A stretch of 64,000 nucleotides of DNA from Gordonia soli NBRC 108243 (GTDB lineage: Bacteria; Actinomycetota; Actinomycetes; Mycobacteriales; Mycobacteriaceae): assembly GCF_000334455.1 (NCBI RefSeq), contig NZ_BANX01000015.1, forward strand, positions 1-64,000. Direction: 5' to 3'. Of this stretch, positions 9,189 to 17,683 are shown piece after piece. The number at the start of each line of letters is the position of its first letter. Position 1 is the first letter of the stretch. Both the position numbers and the translations under genes were made by a program. Under the pieces are notes generated by a model. That model was not told where the DNA came from, ran no database searches, and saw nothing but the letters and a program-made list of their open reading frames with translations.

Positions 9189-10305
9189 CGGATCCCGCCT
9201 CTTTCTCCACTCTCTCGATGGCGGCGATGATACGGGGCGTCGAGGCGTCGACCCAGGTGTTCGACGCGTGGGGTGCCGCGGCCGCTGCGACGGCGAGCTC
9301 CTCGATCTCCTCGGCGGTCGGATCGGACATGTCGAGGTCGGCGAGCCGGGTCGGCAACCCGATCGCGGTCAGGAACCGACGGATCTCCCCCGCATCGACG
9401 TCCGGATCGTCCTCGAGCGCCAGTTGCACCAGCAACCCGTAGGCCACATGGAAGCCGTGCAGATGCGCCGATGTCCCGCGTCCGATCTGCAGTCCGCGCG
9501 TCATGCAGTGCGCGATGGACAGCCCACCGTTCTCGTATCCGATGCCCGACAACAAGATCACCGCCTCGACAACAGCCTCCACCGCAGGCGTCACCTGACC
9601 GTCCGCCGCATCGCGGACCGCCTGTTCGCCGTCTCGCAGCAGGATTCGCGAACATCCGTCGGCGACCACCGAGCCGATGTTGAGAGGGCGGGTGCCCTGA
9701 GTGGTGACACCGCTGCCACGGGCGCACGAACGCGCCTCGTACTTCTTCGCCAAGGCGTCGCCGATGCCCGACGTCAGGAACCGAATCGGAGCCCCGGCGA
9801 TGATCTCGGTATCGACCACCACGGCGGCCGGATTGGTCGGCAGCCGACCGAGTTCCGAGAGTCGGCCGGCGTCGTCGTAGAGGGCGAAGACCGCGGCCGT
9901 CGGGCCGTCGTTGGACGCGACGGTCGGGACCGAGATCATCGGTCGGCCCAGCAACTCGGCGACACCCTTCGCGATGTCGAGTGCCTTGCCTCCCCCTACC
10001 CCGACGATCACGTCACCGCTGCCTCCCGAGATCCGGGCGACAACGGTTGCGATGTGCTCGCGGGTGACCGGCCCCCTGACCGCGAGCACCTGATGAGCCG
10101 GCGACGCTGCGGTCATGGTCGCGGCGAGTCGGTCACCGAGTAGTTCGGCGACATCGGCATCGACGACCACGACCGGTCGGGTGCCGTGTGGCGAGACGAT
10201 CGTGCCCAGGTCGTCGAAGACACCGGGCCCCTGCACATACTGCTGCGGTGCGGCGAACCTCCGTGCCGCCCGGGCCACCCCCACGCCGTCGAGTACCGCA
10301 TTCAC
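9178..10305 (-). CDS. Iron-containing/GldA-type alcohol dehydrogenase (glycerol dehydrogenase-like)
   Basis: A 375-residue protein of the iron/zinc-dependent dehydroquinate synthase-like alcohol dehydrogenase superfamily. The NAD-binding GVGGGKALDIAK and metal-site SNDGPT, LSIAHCMTRG and HLHGFHVAYG segments match the glycerol dehydrogenase pattern (Asp and two His ligands). It should oxidise glycerol or a related polyol, or reduce dihydroxyacetone or another ketose. I start at GTG 10305, whose GTGA overlaps the stop of the transketolase C subunit; the longer open frame is out-of-phase read-through of that gene. It is embedded in the sugar operon. Confidence 0.82.
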   Translation of the reverse strand: MNAVLDGVGVARAARRFAAPQQYVQGPGVFDDLGTIVSPHGTRPVVVVDADVAELLGDRLAATMTAASPAHQVLAVRGPVTREHIATVVARISGGSGDVIVGVGGGKALDIAKGVAELLGRPMISVPTVASNDGPTAAVFALYDDAGRLSELGRLPTNPAAVVVDTEIIAGAPIRFLTSGIGDALAKKYEARSCARGSGVTTQGTRPLNIGSVVADGCSRILLRDGEQAVRDAADGQVTPAVEAVVEAVILLSGIGYENGGLSIAHCMTRGLQIGRGTSAHLHGFHVAYGLLVQLALEDDPDVDAGEIRRFLTAIGLPTRLADLDMSDPTAEEIEELAVAAAAAPHASNTWVDASTPRIIAAIERVEKEAGSDVG

Positions 10306-11291
10306 GTGTGCGGCCAGTCGCCGGTGATGACCGCGCGGGTGATCGCGTCCTCGTCCAGTCCGAACAGCGCCTCGTTGTAGGCCTGGGATCCGCACGGATG
10401 GAAGCGGTCGCCGAGTCCGATGCGCTGCACCGGGACTGCGATCCCATGATCGGACAGCGTCTCGACGACCGCGGTGCCGAGACCACCTGAGCGCACGCCG
10501 TTCTCGACAACGATCACCCGGTTCACGTCGGCGCACACCGCGGCGATGGCCTCCGCGTCGAGTGGCTTCACCGTCGGGACGTGGAGCACGGCCGCGGACA
10601 CACCCTGTCCCGCAGCCGTCTCCGCCGCCGCCAGGGCGCGCGCGGTCATGAAGCCGGTGCCGATCACCGCGACGTCCCGTCCCGGCCGCAGCAATCGCGC
10701 GCGCCCGATCTCGAACGTGAAGTCCGTCTCGTCGAACACCACCGGCACCTTGCCGCGTAGGTTGCGGATGTAGAACGTCCCCGGTGTCGCGGCCGCGGCG
10801 CGGACTGCGTGCCGAAGTTCGACGGCGTCACACGGGTCGATGACGGTGAGGTCCGGTATCGACCGCATGACCACCAGGTCCTCCAGTGACTGATGCGTCG
10901 CCCCATAGGGATTCACCAGTCCCGGCGAGCCGGCGACGATCTTGACATTCGCGTTGCTGTGCGCGCACGAGACGGCGATGAAGTCCAGCGCCCGCCGCGT
11001 CAGGAAAGCAGCATAGGTCGCGCAGAAGGCGATCTTGCCGACCTTGGCCATGCCGGCGGCCATCATCACGGCGTTCTGCTCTGCCATGCCCGCGTTGAAG
11101 TAGCGCTCCGGAAAGCGGTCCCGGAACGGGATGATGTCGGAATACTTCGACATGTCGGCGCTCAGTCCGACGATCCGCTCATCGAGTGCGCCCAGGTCGG
11201 CGAGCTCGGTTCCGAAGGGGGCCCGCTCGTACGGGCCCTCCACCTCCGCGATCTCACCCATGCCACCCGCACGGTTCTTGACCTCAGCCAC
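10302..11291 (-). CDS. Transketolase, C-terminal subunit (split type)
   Basis: A 329-residue protein equivalent to the pyrimidine-binding and C-terminal domains of transketolase. GMAEQNAVMMAAGMA carries the glutamate that activates thiamine diphosphate, and the GxGF-like TGFMTARAL and DPCDAVELRHAV segments are typical. Together with the adjacent N subunit it forms one transketolase, as in AptA/AptB-type and other two-gene transketolases. The GTG start at 11291 has GGAGGAG just upstream and overlaps the N-subunit gene by 8 nt, ensuring balanced synthesis. Confidence 0.9.
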   Translation of the reverse strand: MAEVKNRAGGMGEIAEVEGPYERAPFGTELADLGALDERIVGLSADMSKYSDIIPFRDRFPERYFNAGMAEQNAVMMAAGMAKVGKIAFCATYAAFLTRRALDFIAVSCAHSNANVKIVAGSPGLVNPYGATHQSLEDLVVMRSIPDLTVIDPCDAVELRHAVRAAAATPGTFYIRNLRGKVPVVFDETDFTFEIGRARLLRPGRDVAVIGTGFMTARALAAAETAAGQGVSAAVLHVPTVKPLDAEAIAAVCADVNRVIVVENGVRSGGLGTAVVETLSDHGIAVPVQRIGLGDRFHPCGSQAYNEALFGLDEDAITRAVITGDWPHT

Positions 11292-12183
11292 GATTCTCCT
11301 CCAGTTCGGCGATGAGTCCGGCCCATTCGTTGTCGGCGACCCGGACGAAATGTGCCCGTTCCCGGGTGACCAGGGTCGGGACCCCGGTTCCGGGTGTGGT
11401 GCGGGTGATCAGGACGCGGGGCCGGTCAGCCGGCGCCTGCGACAACGCGTCGAATCCCGCCACCAACGCGTCGATGTCGTTGCCGTCGACCTCCTGCACC
11501 GCCCAGCCGAATGCCGCCCACTTGTCGGCGATCGGCTCCATGTCGAGGACGATGGGACCGTCGGCCTGGATGCCGTTGCAATCGACCACGGCGGTGAGTC
11601 CACCGAGCCCGAAGCTGGCAGCCGACATCGCCGATTCCCAGGTCGCCCCCTCCTGCAGCTCACCGTCAGACAACTCGACGATGATCCGCTGATCGCCGCC
11701 GTCGAGCCGGATCCCCAGCGCCATGCCGACTCCCTGGCCCAGTCCGTGGCCGAGGGAGCCACCGGTGATCTCGACGCCGGGAGTCTGGTCGAAGGTGCTC
11801 ATCGGCAGCTCACTGCCATTGAGTCCGTAGTCCGCGATCTGATCCTCGGTCAGGATGCCGAGCTCGGCGAGCACGGCATACAACGCGATCGAGTAGTGCC
11901 CGGTCGACATGAGGAAGCGGTCGCGGCCGACCCAGTCGGGGTCGGTGGGATCGAACCGCAGCTGGCGGAAGTAGATCACCGCCAACACATCGGCGATGCC
12001 GAGTCCCTGCGCGATGTATCCCTCGCCCTTGTCGGCGGCCATCCGCATCATCGTCGAGCGAAGTCGGAACGCGATGTCGCGCAGATCGGCGACCGTCGGT
12101 GAATCGACCGTCGGGTGTGTCAACAATTCGGTTGTCCTCTCAGGTAGTTCGGTCAGTACGAGTGGTCGATCCGGATCGGTCAC
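11284..12183 (-). CDS. Transketolase, N-terminal subunit (split type)
   Basis: A 299-residue protein with the thiamine diphosphate pyrophosphate-binding domain. It has STGHYS near the start, TGGSLGHGLGQGVGMALG, and the metal-binding GDGE-like motif seen as LSDGELQEGATWE followed by VDCNGIQADG. The canonical GDG is replaced by SDG but the metal-ligand aspartate is kept. GTG 12183 forms a GTGA overlap with the stop of the upstream sugar porter. The transferred two-carbon unit and its ketose phosphate donor are not identifiable from sequence. Confidence 0.9.
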   Translation of the reverse strand: MTDPDRPLVLTELPERTTELLTHPTVDSPTVADLRDIAFRLRSTMMRMAADKGEGYIAQGLGIADVLAVIYFRQLRFDPTDPDWVGRDRFLMSTGHYSIALYAVLAELGILTEDQIADYGLNGSELPMSTFDQTPGVEITGGSLGHGLGQGVGMALGIRLDGGDQRIIVELSDGELQEGATWESAMSAASFGLGGLTAVVDCNGIQADGPIVLDMEPIADKWAAFGWAVQEVDGNDIDALVAGFDALSQAPADRPRVLITRTTPGTGVPTLVTRERAHFVRVADNEWAGLIAELEENRG

Positions 12184-13700
12184 CGTGGACCGATCCGCTC
12201 GTCGTCGTGTGCTGCTTCGCGCGATTCGGGTTCGTTCTCGTCCCCCATCGATCGGTCGGACCGTGCGACGGGACGGGATGGCATGTCGGACAGCATGTCC
12301 AATTCGCGATCCGACTCGTTGCTCAGCGGCTCCCACGTGATCACCAGGCACGCGACCAGTCCGGTCAGCGGCGCTGCGACCAGGAAGATCAACAGCGTCG
12401 TCGACGTCCCGACGGCACTCTGCAACACGGGGAAGCAATACAGTCCGGTCACACCTGCAGCACTGCGAGAGATCGTGACGAGTTGCGAACCGCGAGCCCT
12501 CAGCTCGCTGCGGTATGCGAGTGATCCCATCGTGAGTCCGGCGGTGCCGGGAGCTATCGCATGGCAGAAGATGAACACCGACGGCACCAGGAAGCCGGCC
12601 CACAACGGGATGTCGGTCCATAGCGCGAGAACGAGTATCGACACCGCCACACCTGCGTATCCCCATGCAGTGGCGACCCGCAGACCCAGACGCTGAGTGA
12701 ATCGAACTGCCAGGAACCCGCCGATGATCCCGAACACGTTGAACACCAGCGAGCCTGCGATGGCCATCGTGATCCCTCCACCGAACAACTCCAGTGAGAT
12801 GATCGGCAGGTAGAACGCAATCGCGAAGTACTGCAACGCCTCGGTGAACCCGACGATGTTCGCAAGGACCGTCCTCCTGCGGTAGCCCGGAGTCCAGAGC
12901 GCCGACCATGGAACGGTCACAGCGGGTGCGGGTGCCGATGCCGCAGCCTCGGCCACGAACGGCTCTCGGTACAAGCGCGTCAGGGATCGCGCTGCGCCCG
13001 GTAGATCGCCTCGTGCAGCGAGCCACCGCGCGCTCTCTGGCATGAAGATCAGGCGACACAGGAAGAGCACGAACGCGACGACAGCAGCCACACCGAGGAC
13101 CCAACGCCACGTGTCCAGCCCGGCTCCCAACTCGGTGACCACCAGGGTGACCAGCAGGGCGAGCGATGTGGACGTGTACCACTGCGCCTGACTGAAGTTC
13201 AGCCAGTTGCGCCGGGCCTTGGGCAGGAACTCGGCGAGGTAGGCCAGCGCGATCCCGAGGTCGATCCCATACGCGATCCCGCTCGTCACCCGACCGGCGA
13301 GCAGCATGTCGAACGACCCTGCGGTCGCCATGACGGTCGCACCGATCACGGCGAGGACCTTCGCCCCCACCAGCAGACGAACCCGACCTACCCGATCACC
13401 GATTCGTGCGCACGCCAAGGCCGCGACGATGCTCGCTGCGTATCCCAATCCGCTGAAGGTCCCGACGGCATCGCCGTCCAATCCGAGCTGCTCCTTGAGC
13501 GTCGACATTCCGCCACTCAGGGCGCCGACGAAGAATCCCTCGAAGCCCAGTCCGGCGAATGCCAGCACGATGACAAAAACATGACGACGTCCCTGAATCG
13601 GGCGTCCGTCGATCGCCCGATCGACATCACCTGCATCGGTGATGACGACGGGGCTCGATTCCGACTGTCCGGTAGTAGATCTGGTTCCCGTCGGAGTCAT
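12180..13700 (-). CDS. MFS sugar porter, second copy
   Basis: A 506-residue major facilitator with about 12 membrane helices. It has the GDRVGR motif between helices 2 and 3 and PESARWL before the central cytoplasmic loop, typical of the sugar porter branch. It is a clear paralogue of the porter two genes upstream (both keep EQLGLD, YLAEFLPK/YLSENLPK and QAQWY). Residues 1-35 are hydrophilic and variable. ATG 13700 overlaps the SDR stop by 4 nt. It presumably imports the island's substrate or a related polyol. Confidence 0.87.
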   Translation of the reverse strand: MTPTGTRSTTGQSESSPVVITDAGDVDRAIDGRPIQGRRHVFVIVLAFAGLGFEGFFVGALSGGMSTLKEQLGLDGDAVGTFSGLGYAASIVAALACARIGDRVGRVRLLVGAKVLAVIGATVMATAGSFDMLLAGRVTSGIAYGIDLGIALAYLAEFLPKARRNWLNFSQAQWYTSTSLALLVTLVVTELGAGLDTWRWVLGVAAVVAFVLFLCRLIFMPESARWLAARGDLPGAARSLTRLYREPFVAEAAASAPAPAVTVPWSALWTPGYRRRTVLANIVGFTEALQYFAIAFYLPIISLELFGGGITMAIAGSLVFNVFGIIGGFLAVRFTQRLGLRVATAWGYAGVAVSILVLALWTDIPLWAGFLVPSVFIFCHAIAPGTAGLTMGSLAYRSELRARGSQLVTISRSAAGVTGLYCFPVLQSAVGTSTTLLIFLVAAPLTGLVACLVITWEPLSNESDRELDMLSDMPSRPVARSDRSMGDENEPESREAAHDDERIGPR

Positions 13701-14524
13701 CGAAGGCCCTCCTGAGTTCCCGACGAATCGGGAGTGTGCGCGCGGCCGGAGACACCTGTGAACTCAGACGAGTGGAAGGTGCCGTCGATGGTGATGCCGC
13801 CGTCGACCCGCAGCACGATGCCGGTGACGAAGGAGGCATCCGCCGAGGCGAGGAATGATGCGGCGGAGGCGATCTCGTCAGGACTCCCGAAGCGCCGCAG
13901 CGGCGTACGCTCGAGGAGCCGATCCTCGTCGAGAACCCCCGACTCGAGACCGGAGCGCATCATGCCGGTGTCGATGTAGCCCGGTGCCACTGCGTTGACC
14001 CTGATCCCGAACGGTCCCCACTCGGCGGCCAACGTGCGGGTGAGACCGGTGACGCCGGACTTCGCCGCCGTGTAGGCCAGCCGATGCGGTAGGCCGAGGG
14101 TCGAGCCCACGGAGGCCAGGTTGATGATCGACCCATTGGACGAGTCCCGAAGGAGCCCGAATGCCTGTCGGCTGCAGCGCATCGTCCCGCCCAGATGGAC
14201 GTCCAGTTCACGTTGCCACCCGTGGGAGTCGATCTCCTCGGCGTTGCTCCGGGAGATGATGCCCGCGTTGTTGATCAGGACGTCGAGTCGACCGAACTGT
14301 CGAGCCAGCGTGTCGACTCCCCGTCGCACGGACTCGTCGTCGGTCACGTCGATCACCAGGGCGGTACCCGACACCTCCGCCGCGGCTTGATCGGACCGGC
14401 CGGCGTCGACGTCGGCGACCACCACCTCGAAACCGTCGGCGCGCAGGCGACGTGCCATCGCGAGGCCGAGCCCCTGTCCGCCACCGGTTATCAGCGCGAC
14501 AGGTGATGTCGTCCGGGGCGTCAT
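13697..14524 (-). CDS. Short-chain dehydrogenase (polyol/sugar type)
   Basis: A 275-residue classical SDR of the FabG/sorbitol-dehydrogenase type. It has TGGGQGLG at about residue 14, NNAGII near 88, the catalytic Tyr and Lys in LAYTAAKSG near 153, and VNAVAPGYIDTGM after it. In this operon it most likely interconverts a polyol and a ketose. The last 25 residues form a hydrophilic tail longer than usual. Both ends overlap neighbouring genes by 4 nt. Confidence 0.85.
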   Translation of the reverse strand: MTPRTTSPVALITGGGQGLGLAMARRLRADGFEVVVADVDAGRSDQAAAEVSGTALVIDVTDDESVRRGVDTLARQFGRLDVLINNAGIISRSNAEEIDSHGWQRELDVHLGGTMRCSRQAFGLLRDSSNGSIINLASVGSTLGLPHRLAYTAAKSGVTGLTRTLAAEWGPFGIRVNAVAPGYIDTGMMRSGLESGVLDEDRLLERTPLRRFGSPDEIASAASFLASADASFVTGIVLRVDGGITIDGTFHSSEFTGVSGRAHTPDSSGTQEGLR

Positions 14525-15957
14525 CGGCCCGACACCTCTCGCACCGCCATGTCTCCCTCCGCGGCACCGACGTCGTTGGAGTCGGTCGACGTGTCGAACG
14601 GTTCCCAGCGGATCAGCATGCAGATCGCCGCGCCGACGAGGGGTACCGCCACGAAGATGGTGATGGTGGTGGACAGGCCGAGCGACTCCGACATCCGCGG
14701 GAAGGCGTAGAGACCGACGATGCCGCCGATGCTCTGCGAGATCGTGGCCAACTGCCCTCCGCGACCACGCAGATCGGAGGGATACGCCATGGCCGCCATC
14801 GTCAGTCCCGACACACCGGGGCCGGCCGAGTGGAAGAAGATGAACAGGGCGGGCACCGCGAATGCCAGTGCTATCGGGAGGGAATCGAAGAACACACCCA
14901 ACACCAGGATCGTCGTCGCGACGAGGAGGAAGCCGTACTTGGCCGCCCCGTTCGCGCCCAGCTTGGCGGCGACCCAGATCGACGCGACGCCACCGACGAT
15001 GCCGAACAGGTTGAACACGATGGACCCGAACGTGGCCTCACCGAAGTCGTCCCCGAACAGGCTGAGAGCGATGACCGGCAGATAGTAGGCGACGGCGTAG
15101 TACTGCAGGGCCTGCATCATCGTCACGACATTGGCCAAGACTGTCCGTGCGCGGAACCGCACGCTGAACAAATCGGTGAACCGACGTTCCTTCTTCGGCT
15201 CGGTGATCGCGGCCTCGAGACGACCTGTCGGATACGACGCGTCGATGCCGTACATCCGCTTCAACGACTTCGTGAGATCAGTCAGCCGATTCTTCTTCGC
15301 CAGCCACCGTGGGCTGTCGGGCATGAGGACGAACTGGGCGATCGCGACGACGAAAGCAAAGATCGCGGCGGTCACGAGGCCCCAGCGCCAGATGTCCAGG
15401 CCGACGTCGAGGTGGTACAAGCCGAGCACGATCGCGAGTGCGACGACGGTCGAGATGTACCACTGAGCCTGCCAGAAGTTGAGCAGATACTGGCGCTTCT
15501 TCGGCAGGTTCTCCGACAGGTAGGCCATCGCGACGCCGAGATCGACGCCGTAGGCCGCACCGGCGATGCAACGGGCGAGCACCAGCATCGCGAAACTCGG
15601 TGCGGCAGCCATCATCAACGCGGCGATCACCGCGACGATCTTTGCGAACACCATGATCTTCACGCGACCATAGCGGTCGGCGAGCAGGCCGCAGGTGGCG
15701 GCCGCGACGAGCGTGGCGATGTAGCCGTACGCACTCACCAGACCGACACCGTTGGCATCGAGTCCCAGCTGCTCGCTCATGGGTGCGGTGCCCGAGCTCA
15801 GGACGGCGAGGAAGTAGGCCTCGAAGGCGATCCCGGCGAGACCGAGAATCAACATCACCTTGTGTCGACGGGTTCTGATGTCCTCGGAGTCGACCAGGTC
15901 ATCGACCTCGGCGACCGAGGTCAACGCCCGATTTCGGGCAGGGAGTACTTGGGTCAT
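14521..15957 (-). CDS. MFS sugar porter, first copy
   Basis: A protein of about 478 residues with 12 predicted membrane helices, ADRYGR between helices 2 and 3 and PDSPRWL after helix 6, the sugar porter signature. I use ATG 15957, with GGAACGGA upstream; a GTG at 15984 would add nine residues. It is paralogous to the porter at 12180-13700, suggesting a local duplication with divergence, perhaps for different substrates or for uptake versus export. Confidence 0.85.
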   Translation of the reverse strand: MTQVLPARNRALTSVAEVDDLVDSEDIRTRRHKVMLILGLAGIAFEAYFLAVLSSGTAPMSEQLGLDANGVGLVSAYGYIATLVAAATCGLLADRYGRVKIMVFAKIVAVIAALMMAAAPSFAMLVLARCIAGAAYGVDLGVAMAYLSENLPKKRQYLLNFWQAQWYISTVVALAIVLGLYHLDVGLDIWRWGLVTAAIFAFVVAIAQFVLMPDSPRWLAKKNRLTDLTKSLKRMYGIDASYPTGRLEAAITEPKKERRFTDLFSVRFRARTVLANVVTMMQALQYYAVAYYLPVIALSLFGDDFGEATFGSIVFNLFGIVGGVASIWVAAKLGANGAAKYGFLLVATTILVLGVFFDSLPIALAFAVPALFIFFHSAGPGVSGLTMAAMAYPSDLRGRGGQLATISQSIGGIVGLYAFPRMSESLGLSTTITIFVAVPLVGAAICMLIRWEPFDTSTDSNDVGAAEGDMAVREVSGR

Positions 15958-16026
15958 GATGATTCCGTTCCGGTGAGCGCCCACTCCCAGGGTGGACGAG
16001 ATCGTGAGATATGCTGCGGCGCAGCG

Positions 16027-16713
16027 TCAGACGAGGTGGAGCAATTCAGGAAGAGTGGTCAGCAGATGATCGGGCCGATGGTCGACCAGGGTGGCGGTGC
16101 CGTAGTAGCCGTAGGCGGCGCCCATGGTCCCGGTCCCCGCGGCTGCGCCGGCCAGGACGTCCTGTGGTCCGTCGCCGACATACCAGCTGTGGGCGGGGTC
16201 GAGTCCGGCACGTTCGAGTCCGAGCAGGACGGGTGCCGGATGGGGTTTGCGTTCTGCGGTGTCATCGGCGGTGACGACGGTCGCGAAGGTGGCCGGATCG
16301 ATCCCGAGATGATCGAAGTCGGTCGACACCCGGCTCATCCGCTTGTTCGTGACGATCCCGACCGTGATCCCCCGCTCGGTCAGAGCCGAGAGCGTCTCGC
16401 GCAGACCGGGGTACGGCGTAACCCTGCGGAAGGCATCTGAGGTGTAGTGGCGTCCGTAGGCTCGCTCGAGCTCGAGCGGATCCTCGTCGGCGAAGCGCGC
16501 GAAGATCTCCGGCGGCCGTGGTGCCATGATCGCACTCGGATCCTCGAGTTCGGCGGGCAGCGGACGTCCGAGCTCGTTCTCGAACGTCGCGCGGTAGGAC
16601 TCGATGATGGCGTACCGCGAGTCGATGAGTGTCCCGTCGAGGTCGAACAGCACTCCGCGGGTGGGCAGGTGGGTGCGCGTCGACGAGGTCGACACCGTGA
16701 TCGGCGAAGTCAT
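16027..16713 (-). CDS. HAD-superfamily phosphatase (phosphoglycolate phosphatase-like)
   Basis: A 228-residue HAD hydrolase of subfamily IA. The nucleophile motif is FDLDGTLIDS, motif II is the Thr in IVTNKR, motif III is KPHP and motif IV is GDGPQD. It resembles Gph/PGMB-type small-molecule phosphatases. In this operon it may dephosphorylate a sugar-phosphate intermediate or a dead-end product. Its start overlaps the upstream phosphotriesterase-like gene by 4 nt. Confidence 0.85.
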   Translation of the reverse strand: MTSPITVSTSSTRTHLPTRGVLFDLDGTLIDSRYAIIESYRATFENELGRPLPAELEDPSAIMAPRPPEIFARFADEDPLELERAYGRHYTSDAFRRVTPYPGLRETLSALTERGITVGIVTNKRMSRVSTDFDHLGIDPATFATVVTADDTAERKPHPAPVLLGLERAGLDPAHSWYVGDGPQDVLAGAAAGTGTMGAAYGYYGTATLVDHRPDHLLTTLPELLHLV

Positions 16714-17633
16714 GCCGACACCTCGGCCGGCGTGAACGCGAAGAATTCCCGAGGATTCGTCACCAGCACCTGCTCGGCGATGTCTGCCGAGAGCCGCTCG
16801 CGGATCTGCTTGAGGAGGCCGGCGAAGCCGGGACCACCGCCATGGTGCGGTTGGTAGGAGGGTCTACCGAGATCGCCCGAGACCATCACCCGCGTGAACC
16901 CCTCGGCGAAGAGCCGTTCCACGTACTCGACGCGGAGCTCGTCAGAGGGATACTTGGGCTTGGTCCAGTGGTCGAAGCCCAGCCACACGCCCGTCTGCGC
17001 GACCTCGCGCAGGTAGCCGTAGTCGAGGTTGCGGTCGAGGTGCCCGATCAGCACTTTGGCGGGGTCGACCCCGAGGTCCGCGAATCCGTTGGCCTGCAAT
17101 GTTCCCAGCGTCCCGGCTTGGCAGTGGGTCGAGATGGGCGCGCCGGTCACGAGGTGGGCTCGGGCGACGGCCCGCTGGACCTTCCGCTCGTCGTCCCGGA
17201 TCTCGTCGGTCCGGCAGGTGCCGAACTTGATGACGCCGGCACGGGCAGGTGTGCCGTCGACACCCGACTCGACATCGGCGATGAACCGGGCGGCGATCTC
17301 GTCGATGCTCTCGATGGTCACCGTCTCCGGGTAGTAGATGCCCTTCTGATAACCACTGGCACTGACGATGTGGACTCCGGACGCCTCGGCGACGGCGAGC
17401 AGTCCCGCGGCGTTGCGACCGTAGTCGTGAGTGGTCATCTCGATCAGGGCACCGCCGCCCAGGCCGTCGAAGTCGGCGACTTCACCGATTGCGGCGTCGA
17501 CCTTGTCGAGCACCATGTCGCTGTCCTTCGTCTGCGCCCACAGGGGTGGGTTGGTGAAGAGGTGCTCGTGACACAGCGTCACGCCCAGCTGGTCCGGGGC
17601 GATGTCGCCGAGCACTGTCCTGATGACGGTCAC
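16710..17633 (-). CDS. Phosphotriesterase-family metallohydrolase (probable lactonase or phospho-sugar hydrolase)
   Basis: A 307-residue amidohydrolase-superfamily enzyme. The binuclear metal ligands are visible: H22 and H24 in TLCHEH, the bridging (carboxylated) lysine K136 in VIKFG, H170 in ISTHCQAG, H198 in IGHLDRN and an Asp in SGDLG. Members in sugar operons are often lactonases or phosphodiesterase-like enzymes; true phosphotriesterase activity is unlikely. The GTG at 17633 with GGAG upstream is preferred. It follows the kinase gene by 50 nt. Confidence 0.85.
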   Translation of the reverse strand: MTVIRTVLGDIAPDQLGVTLCHEHLFTNPPLWAQTKDSDMVLDKVDAAIGEVADFDGLGGGALIEMTTHDYGRNAAGLLAVAEASGVHIVSASGYQKGIYYPETVTIESIDEIAARFIADVESGVDGTPARAGVIKFGTCRTDEIRDDERKVQRAVARAHLVTGAPISTHCQAGTLGTLQANGFADLGVDPAKVLIGHLDRNLDYGYLREVAQTGVWLGFDHWTKPKYPSDELRVEYVERLFAEGFTRVMVSGDLGRPSYQPHHGGGPGFAGLLKQIRERLSADIAEQVLVTNPREFFAFTPAEVSA

Positions 17634-17683
17634 GGGGTCTCCGTTTCGCGATGGGATGTGGGGATTTCGGTGTCGGAACGGGA

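Noticed and set aside
12184..13182. N-terminal extension of the transketolase N subunit into the sugar porter
   Set aside because: The extension is out-of-phase read-through of the porter gene; the GTG at 12183 overlapping the porter stop gives the family's usual start.
14452..16440. A 662-codon plus-strand open frame opposite the sugar porter and HAD genes
   Set aside because: It spans two well-supported minus-strand genes and has a His/Gln/Arg/Asp-rich composition typical of antisense frames in high-GC DNA.
16710..17633. True phosphotriesterase (organophosphate degradation)
   Set aside because: The metal ligands are shared by the whole family, and the sugar operon context makes a lactonase or phospho-sugar hydrolase more likely.
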